From the NCBI RefSeq assembly GCF_001643305.1, contig NZ_LSGW01000044.1, forward strand, positions 124,001 to 188,000: a stretch of 64,000 bases of DNA, written 5' to 3'. A program made the position numbers and the translations under genes. Under the pieces are notes generated by a model. It made no database searches. It had not been told where the DNA came from and saw only the letters and a list, made by a program, of their open reading frames with translations. Shown piece by piece: positions 8,322-15,710 of this stretch (the stretch's first letter is position 1; every line of letters starts with the position of its first letter). The DNA is from Aeromonas salmonicida subsp. salmonicida. GTDB lineage: Bacteria; Pseudomonadota; Gammaproteobacteria; Enterobacterales; Aeromonadaceae.

Positions 8322-9217
8322 GATGCCTTCCTCCCGCGAGTGCGCTTACCCTGGACTGGCGTCTCTGCCGACTGTGCAGCCAGCCAGTCGGCAAGGGTGG
8401 GCTGCCACCCCTGGGTCGCCAGCCACTGGGCGTCATAGAGACTGCCCAGCTCACCAAACAGACAAGTACCATCGGGCCAGCTGGCGGTCAGCTCCTGCTT
8501 GCCAAGTCCGGCACCCAGCAACACCAGCCAGGGCGTCGTAGCACGTCCTTCGAGCAAGGTGGCCAGCCTGGGCTCGACGGCCCCCAGCAGTTGCACCTCA
8601 TAACCCTGGCTTACCAGCTCATAGGCGCTCCAGACCAAGTCGAGGGGACCAAGCTGCCCCCAGCTTGCGAGGGTAACCGGGCGTCCCTTCTCTTGTTCGA
8701 TGAGGTGGCGAGCGAAGCGGGTATGGAGCCAGCCCAGCCAGACCTGTTGCAGCAGCTCGCCATCGGGCCGCTCACGCCACAGGCCGAGCAGTTGATCCAC
8801 CAAGGGTTGCAGCACCCGGTTGCGCACCAGCTCGAACGGGTAGCTCGCCAGCAGTTCGTTAAGCTGCGCCTCCACCTTGCGCTGATTAAAACCAAGCACA
8901 GCCTGGCTGATCTGCTCCAGGGTCTGCTGCCAGTGATCGCTGACCAGCTGGGTCTGAGGCTCACTCAACAGTCCCTTGACCTGACCTATGCTCACCCCCC
9001 GCTCCAGCCAGCTCAGGATCTCGCCAATCTGGCGAATATCCTGCTCGCTGTAGAGGCGGTGCCCCTTCTCGGTACGGGCCGGTTGCACCAGGCCGTAACG
9101 GCGCTGCCAGGCGCGCAGGGTGACGGGGTTGACACCGGTCAGGCGGGAAACGTCGCGGATAGGATAGATCCCCTCATCTGGCTGGGTGACATCATCTTGT
9201 TTGGGTTGGTCAGACAT
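8318..9217 (-). CDS. MerR-family regulator with CarH/LitR-like but degenerate C-terminal domain
   Basis: 299-residue regulator. The MerR winged helix-turn-helix occupies about residues 18-85 (IRDVSRLTGVNPVTLRAW, RTEKGHRLYS). The remainder has the helical-bundle plus Rossmann layout of the cobalamin-dependent photoreceptors CarH/LitR, but the W-x9-EH motif reads W-x9-QQ and no DxHxxG cobalamin signature is visible. It therefore probably works without B12, possibly responding to reactive oxygen or a partner. The start at 9217 was chosen because GGAAG lies five bases before it. It overlaps phrB by four bases and likely controls its own operon through the half-site array near 10.25 kb. Vibrio cholerae has a MerR regulator linked to blue-light responses beside phr, a relevant precedent. 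Confidence 0.88.
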   Translation of the reverse strand: MSDQPKQDDVTQPDEGIYPIRDVSRLTGVNPVTLRAWQRRYGLVQPARTEKGHRLYSEQDIRQIGEILSWLERGVSIGQVKGLLSEPQTQLVSDHWQQTLEQISQAVLGFNQRKVEAQLNELLASYPFELVRNRVLQPLVDQLLGLWRERPDGELLQQVWLGWLHTRFARHLIEQEKGRPVTLASWGQLGPLDLVWSAYELVSQGYEVQLLGAVEPRLATLLEGRATTPWLVLLGAGLGKQELTASWPDGTCLFGELGSLYDAQWLATQGWQPTLADWLAAQSAETPVQGKRTRGRKAS

Positions 9218-9243
9218 AACGACTTCCATCAATCTATGGGGCG

Positions 9244-9264
9244 CCCCGGCCCAAGGGGCCGGGG
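9244..9264 (-). other. GC-rich hairpin between the DUF523 gene and the MerR gene
   Basis: A perfect nine-base-pair stem (ccccggccc / gggccgggg) with a three-base loop lies in the short gap between the DUF523/DUF1722 stop and the MerR start. There is no T-tract on the minus strand, so it is not a classical intrinsic terminator. It could stabilise or process the transcript or partly reduce readthrough into the regulator. Confidence 0.5.
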
Positions 9265-9278
9265 TCGCAAAACAGGGA

Positions 9279-10223
9279 TCAGAGCCCGTAGCGCAGCTTG
9301 AGCGTATCGGGATGAGGATTGAGATAAACCTGCCCGGACAGATAGGGATTGGGGTATTCGCGCAGGTAGTGGCGGATCAGGGTCAGCGGCACCAGCAGCG
9401 GGAAAATGCCGGTACGGTACTTGTCGATGGTCTCGGCCAGCTCCTGCTTCTGGGAAGGAGTCAATACCCGCTTGAAGTAGCCCTGCAGGTGCATCAGCAC
9501 ATTGGTGTGGCTGCGGCGATTGGCTCTCAGGGTCAGCGCTGTCATCAGCCCCTTGATATAACTGTCGGCCACCTCCTGCAAGTTGACCTTGCCGAGGTTG
9601 CCAAGCAGTTTGCCCAGCGCCCGATAGTGGGTAGTGGCGTGAGAGAGCACCAGATACTTGTAGCGGGAGTGGAACCGGATCAGCGCCGCGGCCGTCAGCC
9701 CCTGAGCGCAGAGTTGCTGCCAGTCGTGGTAGGCGAAGACCCGCAGCACGAAATTTTCCCGCAGTATGGGATCGCACAGCCGACCGTCTTCCTCCACCGG
9801 CAGCAGGGGATTGGCTTCCATCAACGCCTTGGCAAACAGGCCAATCCCTTCCTTGGCACTCCCCTCGTTGTTGGCGCCATAGATGCGCACCCGTTCCATG
9901 CCACAACTGGGTGACTTGGCGCAGAGGATATAGCCTGAGATGAAGTCGAGCTGGCGAGCCTTCTGCTCGCTGAAGGCGATCAGCTGTTCGGTGACATCGA
10001 AGCTGCCGTTGCTCGCCTCGGCGCGTATTTCGCCGTTGCGCTTGACCAGCCGGATGGCGGCGCGGGGCGATCCCAAACCAATGGCCATCTCGGGACAGAC
10101 GGGGTGATAGTCAAAGTGAGCGCCAAGATCCCGTTCGCAGAAACTGGAGCGCTTGTGGCCCCCATCGAACCGCACTTCCTGTCCCAGCAAGCAGGCACTG
10201 ATACCGACTTTAATCTTGTACAT
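9279..10223 (-). CDS. DUF523-DUF1722 protein (YbgA/TudS-like)
   Basis: 314-residue two-domain protein. The N-terminal DUF523 part has conserved cysteines C11 (SACLLG), C29, C43 (VCPE) and a C-terminal CAKSPSCG motif. DUF523 proteins include the thiouracil desulfidase TudS, which carries an iron-sulfur cluster. The C-terminal DUF1722 part (YKYLVLSHATTHYRALGKLL) is the YbgA-type domain, which in E. coli and Vibrio lies beside phr. Being first in the operon, upstream of the MerR gene and photolyase, it may act in photodamage or modified-nucleobase handling, but this is inference. The half-site array lies 12-80 bases upstream of its ATG. Confidence 0.88.
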   Translation of the reverse strand: MYKIKVGISACLLGQEVRFDGGHKRSSFCERDLGAHFDYHPVCPEMAIGLGSPRAAIRLVKRNGEIRAEASNGSFDVTEQLIAFSEQKARQLDFISGYILCAKSPSCGMERVRIYGANNEGSAKEGIGLFAKALMEANPLLPVEEDGRLCDPILRENFVLRVFAYHDWQQLCAQGLTAAALIRFHSRYKYLVLSHATTHYRALGKLLGNLGKVNLQEVADSYIKGLMTALTLRANRRSHTNVLMHLQGYFKRVLTPSQKQELAETIDKYRTGIFPLLVPLTLIRHYLREYPNPYLSGQVYLNPHPDTLKLRYGL

Positions 10224-10234
10224 GTTGGCACTCC

Positions 10235-10301
10235 TTGTATAAGCCTTGATTCAGTTATAGCAGTTATAGCAGTTATACAAAATAATGGAAGCTGTATAAC
10301 T
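10235..10301. promoter_or_regulatory. Candidate MerR operator array at the head of the photoprotection operon
   Basis: Three consecutive nine-base direct repeats lie at 10253-10261, 10262-10270 (both agttatagc) and 10271-10279 (agttataca). The last forms a perfect inverted repeat with tgtataact at 10293-10301, 13 bases apart. A further half-site, ttgtataag, is at 10235-10243. Repeated and inverted TGTA-type half-sites are typical of CarH/LitR-like MerR regulators. The array lies immediately upstream of the first gene of the minus-strand operon. Binding by the operon's own MerR protein is inferred. Confidence 0.6.
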
Positions 10302-10350
10302 ATTGCGGACTGAATACGGCGCAAGGGCGACATCTGGATCACCAGAAACC

Positions 10351-10377
10351 AAAAAGCCCATGACTGACGTCATGGGC
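10351..10377 (-). terminator. Rho-independent terminator of the outer-membrane barrel gene
   Basis: Perfect nine-base stem (gcccatgac / gtcatgggc) with a four-base loop; on the minus strand it is followed by TTTTT. It lies 29 bases after the stop of the outer-membrane protein gene and separates it from the photoprotection operon promoter. Confidence 0.85.
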
Positions 10378-10406
10378 AAGCAATCAAGACACTACGGGAG
10401 GGAAGA

Positions 10407-11036
10407 TCAGAAGCTGTACTTCACACCCAGGCTGGAGATGGAACCTTTTTGCAGATCCCAGTTGCGATAGGTGTAGTCGGCGGTAAGGGCCAGGTTCTGG
10501 CTCACCTTGTAGGCGGCGCCCACTTTGAAGTCCTGCATGTCGTCGGTCATGTTGGCGTAACGGTAGCCGGTGGAGAGCTCGACGGCGCCAATGTCATAGC
10601 GCAGGCCCACTTCACCATACATGCTGCCACTGTTCTTGCGGTTGATGTTGTCCCAGCCAGTGTTGTTCACGTTGGCAGCCTGCTGGCGCTCCATGGTGTA
10701 ACCCATCAGACCCGCTTCACCGTACAGGTTCAGACCCGTGCTCAGCGGGGTGTAGACACCCAGACCCAGGCTGGAGATGCCCATGCTGTCATTGCCGTCG
10801 TTGCGGGAGGTGTATTCACTGCCCATGCGGCCATAGAAATTGGAACCGAAGCTCTTGGAGACGTCCAGGTTCAGACCACCGAAGTCGCGGTTGTTGCTGT
10901 CTTTGCCACCGATGTAGTCGGATTTGGTGTGGGCCCAGGTCAGGCCGCCCTTGGCGTAGCTGAAGGCATCCTGTGCCAGAGCGGAAGTAGAAGCGAAACC
11001 GGCCAGAACCAGAACAGAAAGTGCAACTTTTTTCAT
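10407..11036 (-). CDS. Outer-membrane beta-barrel protein (OmpX/OmpA-N-like)
   Basis: 209-residue protein with a clear signal peptide (MKKVALSVLVLAGFASTSALAQD, cleavage after ALA, residue 21). It has alternating amphipathic strands and ends in the aromatic outer-membrane signature KYSF. The small size and pattern (GLTWAHTKSDYIGG, LRYDIGAVELSTGYRY) fit an eight-stranded barrel such as OmpX or the transmembrane part of OmpA. It stands alone between its terminator and a long upstream leader. Substrate or adhesion function cannot be told. Confidence 0.88.
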   Translation of the reverse strand: MKKVALSVLVLAGFASTSALAQDAFSYAKGGLTWAHTKSDYIGGKDSNNRDFGGLNLDVSKSFGSNFYGRMGSEYTSRNDGNDSMGISSLGLGVYTPLSTGLNLYGEAGLMGYTMERQQAANVNNTGWDNINRKNSGSMYGEVGLRYDIGAVELSTGYRYANMTDDMQDFKVGAAYKVSQNLALTADYTYRNWDLQKGSISSLGVKYSF

Positions 11037-11189
11037 TTTGATGACTCCTCGTGTTGAGCTAGTTGAGACCTAGCTGGAATGGAGTCATTGTGCCGAGGGG
11101 CGTGCAGAATACCGAGCGGCAAGCTGTTGCCAAATCATGTCAGATGTAAGCAACTGTTGCTGGCGGTTACCGGGTTAACAATTGAACTG

Positions 11190-11216
11190 AAACAGGCTCC
11201 GTTATGGAGCCTGTTT
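11190..11216. terminator. Hairpin downstream of the DUF3157 gene
   Basis: Eleven-base perfect stem (aaacaggctcc / ggagcctgttt) around a five-base loop, with short A and T flanks on both sides. It ends the minus-strand DUF3157 gene, whose stop is ten bases away, and may act in both directions. Confidence 0.65.
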
Positions 11217-11225
11217 GGCAAGGGC

Positions 11226-11774
11226 TTAGCGAAACTCCACTTCCTCAATCTCGACCCGCACCAGGGGTTTGCCGGTCAGGCCGGCCGGGCGCGGCATCTC
11301 GAGCACCAGGGAGGGACGCTGCTGCCCCTTGCGCAGATAGGATTCCGGCAGACGGTTCTCGCCGACCCAGAAACGGGCCTCCTGTCTGGCCAGCTGCGCA
11401 CCCTGTTCGCTGAACAGGGTGACAGTGCCACGCACCCGCACCACGCTGCGGGTGCCGGTGTTGCTCACGGTAAATTGCAGCAACAAGGGATCCGTGCCCT
11501 CGACCTTGTCGAGCTTGACGCCGATGCTGTCCTTGACCGCCTGAGCCAGCAGATCCGGATTGGTCATCGCCTGCTCGGTCAGCACAGGCACGGCAACCGA
11601 GCCCGTGGCCCTCTCGCCGCTCGCCGTCGGCTTGATCAGCAGATATTCCCAGGTGAAGTCATCGTTGAGCTGCACCTGGCGGCCATCCGGCAGGGTCACC
11701 TGGGTCATGGGGGCGGCCTGAGCCAACAAGGGGGACAGGCAGAGGGCAACCAGCAGGCGGGACAAGGGTTTCAT
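11226..11774 (-). CDS. DUF3157 family secreted protein
   Basis: 182-residue protein with an N-terminal signal peptide (residues 1-20, ending LLAQAA). The mature protein starts with TQVTLPDGRQVQLNDDFTWEY, which matches the DUF3157 family, and ends with an immunoglobulin-like strand-rich segment (LLQFTVSNTGTRSVVRVRGTV). It is probably periplasmic. It appears to be a single-gene unit with its own downstream hairpin. No function is established. Confidence 0.83.
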   Translation of the reverse strand: MKPLSRLLVALCLSPLLAQAAPMTQVTLPDGRQVQLNDDFTWEYLLIKPTASGERATGSVAVPVLTEQAMTNPDLLAQAVKDSIGVKLDKVEGTDPLLLQFTVSNTGTRSVVRVRGTVTLFSEQGAQLARQEARFWVGENRLPESYLRKGQQRPSLVLEMPRPAGLTGKPLVRVEIEEVEFR

Positions 11775-11879
11775 AGGATGATGGCTCGGCGTCGATGGAA
11801 AAGGGCGTCAGTATAAAGAGTCGGCTCCGGCTTGCCTATGACACGACTCACGTTCTTGTCCTCTGCCGTGGCGCTCGTC

Positions 11880-12740
11880 TCAGCGCAGAGACTCCTGTCG
11901 CTCCTCTTCCTGCACCATGTCCAGGGTCACCAGATCGAACTCTGTGCTCTTGAGGGCATTAAGGATATCCGGTTGCAGATCAAAGGCCTGAGCACGAAGC
12001 TTCGGTGGCACCCTCACCCGCGCCAGGGTGGTCGCCTGATCGGAGAGGGTATGAAAGAACACCTGCACCTCCTCCAGCCCCATGTCGGCCAGCATCTGCT
12101 CCGCCATGTCCACCATCCGCAGATGATGCTTGTCCACCAGCTCGGGATCGGAGAAACGGCGGCTCAAGCAGCCATAGGCACTCTTGCCCCAGCGCCCCAA
12201 TTGTCGCTTGTTGAAACCATAGCGAAAATCCCTGTGGGTCATGCCCTGCTCGGCAAACAGCCAGAGGGTGTTGGCCGGCAGGCTGCCAAAACGACGCAGG
12301 TACTCCTGTTGCTCCTCGACCGGTGCGGGCAACAGCATGGGCAGATGGCTCCAGTCGGTTTCCTGCGCCATGAGGTGGCATATATAGCGCACAGGGTCGA
12401 TGACCTCGTTGAGGTGACGCAGATGATCGCAGAAGATCATCTCGTCGGTCTTGATGACGATCTGCTCGATACCGTAGCGCTGGCAATAGCGCTTGGCCCG
12501 CGCTATCTCCTTGCGGTGGCGGGTCGGGCTGTCCAGAGTGATGGCCCGGATCCGGACGCCGCTGGCACGGCACAAATCCATGCTGTAGCAGGATTCCAGT
12601 CGGCCAGAAAAGGAGACCACCAGCTCGCCGTAACTGGCCAGGGTCTCGATAAGTGACTGTTCCCTGGTCTGAAATCCTCGATTCAGCACAACTATATTGG
12701 CAGCCATAACGACAGCACCGGATGATGAATTGGCGGCCAT
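11880..12740 (-). CDS. LarE-like (PP-loop) protein with degenerate ATP motif
   Basis: 286-residue protein resembling the adenine-nucleotide-alpha-hydrolase fold of LarE/ExsB-type enzymes: a first strand VVSFSGRLES where active enzymes have SGG-[VL]-DS, then RIRAITLDSPTR, then FNKRQLGRWGKSAYGCLSRRF. The substituted PP-loop (GR-LES) suggests altered or lost ATP pyrophosphatase chemistry, although a cysteine-rich central region remains (YCQRYGI, ICHLM, YGCLS). The second ATG at 12707 is an alternative start; neither has a strong ribosome site. The stop lies a short way upstream of the DUF3157 gene. I would call it LarE-like, function unknown. Confidence 0.7.
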   Translation of the reverse strand: MAANSSSGAVVMAANIVVLNRGFQTREQSLIETLASYGELVVSFSGRLESCYSMDLCRASGVRIRAITLDSPTRHRKEIARAKRYCQRYGIEQIVIKTDEMIFCDHLRHLNEVIDPVRYICHLMAQETDWSHLPMLLPAPVEEQQEYLRRFGSLPANTLWLFAEQGMTHRDFRYGFNKRQLGRWGKSAYGCLSRRFSDPELVDKHHLRMVDMAEQMLADMGLEEVQVFFHTLSDQATTLARVRVPPKLRAQAFDLQPDILNALKSTEFDLVTLDMVQEEERQESLR

Positions 12741-12784
12741 TGTGCCGGTGCAATCCTGAATACACCCTTAAAAAACAAGTTTAA

Positions 12785-13063
12785 TCAGAATTTAATTATA
12801 ATTTCATGACAATTATCTTCATTTTCATCTTGAATGGAGTCATAAATCCGCAGTTTCGCCTGATGCACTCTATGTGCTCGCAAGAAGCCTTCGGCCTGTT
12901 CGAGGGAGCCGAATGTCAGCCGTGCCCCCTCACTGTCGGTGAGACATTGCATCTCGCCATCCACATCGACGCAGAGCTGGTAACCGCTGCCATCCTTGCA
13001 GGCAATCAGCAAGCCGGCATCCGGATAGTGACTCAACCAATTGCGAAACCGGCCATGCTCCAT
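12785..13063 (-). CDS. Small conserved protein (DUF6482-like, tentative)
   Basis: 92-residue protein starting MEHGRFRNWLSHYPDAGLL; the start at 13063 has a strong ribosome site (GAGGAG, five bases upstream). The sequence contains GSGYQLCVDVDGEMQCLTDSEG and a C-terminal LRIYDSIQDENEDN. I associate it with a short family annotated DUF6482 in Aeromonas and Vibrio, but this is from memory. No signal peptide or membrane segment is seen. It lies 31 bases after the HAD hydrolase gene and is probably co-transcribed with it. Confidence 0.6.
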   Translation of the reverse strand: MEHGRFRNWLSHYPDAGLLIACKDGSGYQLCVDVDGEMQCLTDSEGARLTFGSLEQAEGFLRAHRVHQAKLRIYDSIQDENEDNCHEIIIKF

Positions 13064-13094
13064 GACTTCTCCTCGAGCATTCCTGACAGTCAGC

Positions 13095-13691
13095 TCAACC
13101 GGGCAGATAGCCCAGCGATAACAGCTGCTGACGACAGCTGTGCGCATCGGTAAACACCATGCCCCTGATCCCCAGCGCTTCGGCAGCGGCCACATTGGCG
13201 GGGCTGTCATCGATAAACAGACACTCGTCGGCCTTCAAATCAAACGACACCAGCAGGTAGCGGTAAATATCCGGCTCCGGCTTTATCATCCGCACCCGCG
13301 CCGACACCACCTTGCCGCTGAAGAAGCGCCAGAACGGCTGCTGCTCCAGCCAGTCGATGCTGGCATGACCCATATTGGAGAGCGCATAGAGAGTGTGGCC
13401 TGCACCATGCAGCTCGGCTATCAGGGTCAGCATAGCGGGATCCGGCAAGAGCGAAGCGGGCACAGCCTGCAAAATGGTGAGATTCTCTGCCGCTGACAAA
13501 CCTGTACGCTCCTGCGCCTGACGGGCCATGGTATGCAGTGACAGCGTGCCCCTGTCCACTTCCAGCCAGTCCGGGTGGTTGAACAGCCGCTCCGCCAGCG
13601 CCTCAGCGCCGTCCGGTCCTCGCACCGAACTCACTATGGCCACAGGATCCCAACTCACCACCACCCGCCCCAGATCGAAAATAATCGCCAT
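13095..13691 (-). CDS. HAD-superfamily hydrolase (YihX-like phosphatase)
   Basis: 198-residue HAD subfamily IA protein. Motif I is FDLGRVVVSW, of the FDLGNV type seen in E. coli YihX (alpha-D-glucose-1-phosphatase). Motif II is ALSNMG, motif III has the lysine of MIKPEPDIY, and motif IV is LFIDDSPANV. The start at 13691 has a GGAGGAAG ribosome site eight bases upstream and puts motif I at the N-terminus. It is likely a sugar- or nucleotide-phosphate phosphatase; the substrate is not predictable from sequence. Confidence 0.88.
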   Translation of the reverse strand: MAIIFDLGRVVVSWDPVAIVSSVRGPDGAEALAERLFNHPDWLEVDRGTLSLHTMARQAQERTGLSAAENLTILQAVPASLLPDPAMLTLIAELHGAGHTLYALSNMGHASIDWLEQQPFWRFFSGKVVSARVRMIKPEPDIYRYLLVSFDLKADECLFIDDSPANVAAAEALGIRGMVFTDAHSCRQQLLSLGYLPG

Positions 13692-13865
13692 GTTCACTTC
13701 CTCCATATGCCTCTGCCGCTAGGCTGACAGTGCCAATCCAGCTCTTTAGCGCCCCGGCCAGAGCCAGCAAATACCCTGCTCCGTTCGCACCCCACGGGCA
13801 AGTTTTACTTGCATCCAGGGTCCAAATCCCTTAATGGTTATGACGATATTTTCAGGACAAGACCT

Positions 13866-13913
13866 ATGCACGCACCATTCTTCTTTGCTTTCTCGTTTAT
13901 CCGGCCCACATGA
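13866..13913 (+). CDS. pheL: PheL leader peptide
   Basis: 15-codon ORF encoding MHAPFFFAFSFIRPT, with five phenylalanine codons in nine positions. It lies 45 bases before a strong intrinsic terminator and 110 bases before pheA. This is the classical layout of phenylalanine-sensing attenuation: when charged tRNA-Phe is scarce the ribosome stalls in the Phe run and the terminator does not form. It is too short for ordinary gene finders. Confidence 0.9.
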   Translation: MHAPFFFAFSFIRPT

Positions 13914-13958
13914 GGGAAGGCCCTGTCGTCGCGTGAACAGCAACCAAAGACGAATCGA

Positions 13959-13984
13959 GCCTCCCCTAGTGGAGGCTTTTTTTT
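13959..13984 (+). terminator. pheA attenuator terminator
   Basis: GC-rich stem gcctcc / ggaggc with a six-base loop followed by eight Ts at 13977-13984, immediately upstream of the pheA ribosome site. Together with the Phe-rich leader peptide it forms the attenuator of pheA. Confidence 0.9.
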
Positions 13985-14022
13985 GCAGCTACAACAATCG
14001 ATTACTTGGATAGGGAACAATC

Positions 14023-15195
14023 ATGGCTACGCTCGACGAGATCAGACAAGACATCACCCGGTTGGATCAGGAGCTGCTTGCCCTGCTGGCCAAGCGCAAG
14101 ACTCTCAGTATCGAGGTCGCCCGTGCCAAGCAGGCCAATCCCCGTCCCATTCGCGATACCCAGCGCGAGCAGGACTTGCTGGTCGCCCTGATCCAGCAGG
14201 GCCGGCTGCTGGGGCTGGATGCCCAGTACATCACCCGCATCTACCACACCATCATCGAAGATTCGGTGCTCTCCCAGCAGGCTTATCTGCAGAGCCTGAT
14301 CAACCCGGAGCAGCAGGAGCCCATGACCAGCGTCGCCTATCTGGGCCCGCACGGCTCTTACTCCAGCCTGGCGGCCCGCAAGTATCTGGCCCGCTACAAG
14401 GATCAGGTGATAGAGGTGAATTGCCAGAACTTCCGCGAGGTGCTGGATGCGGTGGAGTCAGGGCGCGCTGCCTTTGGCGTCTTGCCCATCGAGAACACCA
14501 GCTCGGGCTCCATCAACGAGGTGTACGATGTGATGCAGCACACCAGCCTCTCCATCGTCGGTGAGCTGACCTACCCCATAGAGCACTGCATCCTCACCGC
14601 AGTGCCGACCGAGCTGGGTCGCATCAAAACCTTCTATGCCCACCCTCAGGTGTTCCAGCAGTGCTCCCACTACCTGAGCAAGCTGGAAGGGGCGCGCCAC
14701 GAGATCTGCGATTCTTCTTCCAGCGCCATGATGAAGGTGAAAGAGCTGGCCAGCCCCGATGCCGCCGCCATCGGCAGCGCAGCCGGCGGTGAGCTCTATG
14801 GCCTGAACGTGCTGGCCGAACAGCTCGCCAACCAGAAGGAGAACTACAGCCGCTTCATCGTAGTGGCGCGCAAGCCCATCGACGTAGCGCCGCAAATTCC
14901 GGCCAAGACCACCCTCATCATGTCCACCTCCCAGAAACCGGGTTCCCTGGTGGAAGCGCTGCTGGTGCTGCGCAACAACGAGATCAACATGACCAAGCTC
15001 GAATCCCGGCCGGTACAGGGCAACCCCTGGGAAGAGATGTTCTATCTGGATGTGTCCGCCAACCTGCAGACGCCGGCCATGCAAGCCGCATTGATCGAGC
15101 TGACCAAGCTCACCCGCTACATCAAGGTGCTCGGCTGCTACCCGAGCGAAGACGTCAAGCCGACCACAGTGCCGCCGGTCCTGATGGGCAACTGA
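14023..15195 (+). CDS. pheA: Bifunctional chorismate mutase / prephenate dehydratase
   Basis: 390-residue P-protein. It converts chorismate to prephenate and then to phenylpyruvate, committing carbon to phenylalanine. The AroQ chorismate mutase domain covers about residues 1-90 (MATLDEIRQDITRLDQELL, ALLAKRKTLS). The prephenate dehydratase domain starts at YLGPHGSYSSLAA (about 107) and includes the NTSSGSINEVYD signature. A C-terminal ACT domain (KPGSLVEALLVL and the ESRPVQGNPWEEMFYLD region, about residues 305-375) gives feedback inhibition by phenylalanine. The length matches E. coli PheA. Expression is set by the pheL attenuator; an intrinsic terminator follows. Confidence 0.97.
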   Translation: MATLDEIRQDITRLDQELLALLAKRKTLSIEVARAKQANPRPIRDTQREQDLLVALIQQGRLLGLDAQYITRIYHTIIEDSVLSQQAYLQSLINPEQQEPMTSVAYLGPHGSYSSLAARKYLARYKDQVIEVNCQNFREVLDAVESGRAAFGVLPIENTSSGSINEVYDVMQHTSLSIVGELTYPIEHCILTAVPTELGRIKTFYAHPQVFQQCSHYLSKLEGARHEICDSSSSAMMKVKELASPDAAAIGSAAGGELYGLNVLAEQLANQKENYSRFIVVARKPIDVAPQIPAKTTLIMSTSQKPGSLVEALLVLRNNEINMTKLESRPVQGNPWEEMFYLDVSANLQTPAMQAALIELTKLTRYIKVLGCYPSEDVKPTTVPPVLMGN

Positions 15196-15208
15196 CCGTA
15201 ACTGCAAA

Positions 15209-15246
15209 CAAAAAAGGCGAACATTATGTTCGCCTTTTTTGTTTTT
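15209..15246. terminator. Bidirectional terminator between pheA and flgP
   Basis: Eight-base stem ggcgaaca / tgttcgcc with a three-base loop, flanked by a run of As on one side and Ts on the other. It can therefore end both plus-strand pheA and minus-strand flgP. Confidence 0.88.
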
Positions 15247-15265
15247 ACCTCAGCTCGGCACGCCG

Positions 15266-15694
15266 TCAGAACTGACCCGCCATCAACTGGTTGATGTTAT
15301 AGAGGGCACGGGTATCGAGCTCCATCTCGGTGGCATAGGTATTGCCACGGGGATAGGAGGCCACCACCCGGGCGCCGCGCACCATGCCGGCCACGGACAC
15401 ATCCAGCGAATTGGAGGTCTGAGTCAGGTCCTTGTAGCTGCTCTGCCCGCGCACCTGCTGGCCGTTAAGCTGCTCGGCCAGTTCGCGGTAGGCATCCATC
15501 TTGGAGGCCCGGATGGCTTGCAGCATCTTCTCTGACTGGGACGGGCCGGGCTGGATATCGATCACCGCATATCCGACCGCCTTGAGCACCGGAAAGTCAT
15601 CGGGCTTGTTGTTGCCGCCGCCGTAGTTGACCACCCGATTGCCACTGCATGCGGTCAGCAGCAGGGCCAGCAGGCATCCAAACAGGATTTTCAT
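15266..15694 (-). CDS. flgP: LPP20-family lipoprotein, flagellar outer-membrane protein FlgP
   Basis: 142-residue lipoprotein. The signal MKILFGCLLALLLTAC ends in a lipobox with C16. The mature part has the LPP20/FlgP pattern (VGYAVIDIQPGPSQSEKMLQ, ASKMDAYRELAEQLNG). In Vibrio and Campylobacter FlgP is an outer-membrane lipoprotein forming rings or disks around the polar flagellar motor. The start at 15694 has an AGGAG site. It directly follows flgO, and flgT is divergent, the usual flgOP/flgT arrangement of polar flagellates. Confidence 0.9.
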   Translation of the reverse strand: MKILFGCLLALLLTACSGNRVVNYGGGNNKPDDFPVLKAVGYAVIDIQPGPSQSEKMLQAIRASKMDAYRELAEQLNGQQVRGQSSYKDLTQTSNSLDVSVAGMVRGARVVASYPRGNTYATEMELDTRALYNINQLMAGQF

Positions 15695-15710
15695 TGTGAT
15701 CACTCCTATA

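Noticed and set aside
6951..8438. Long open frame (about 495 codons) on the plus strand opposite phrB
   Set aside because: It is antisense to a well-conserved photolyase, has no ribosome site or recognisable domain, and results from high GC content.
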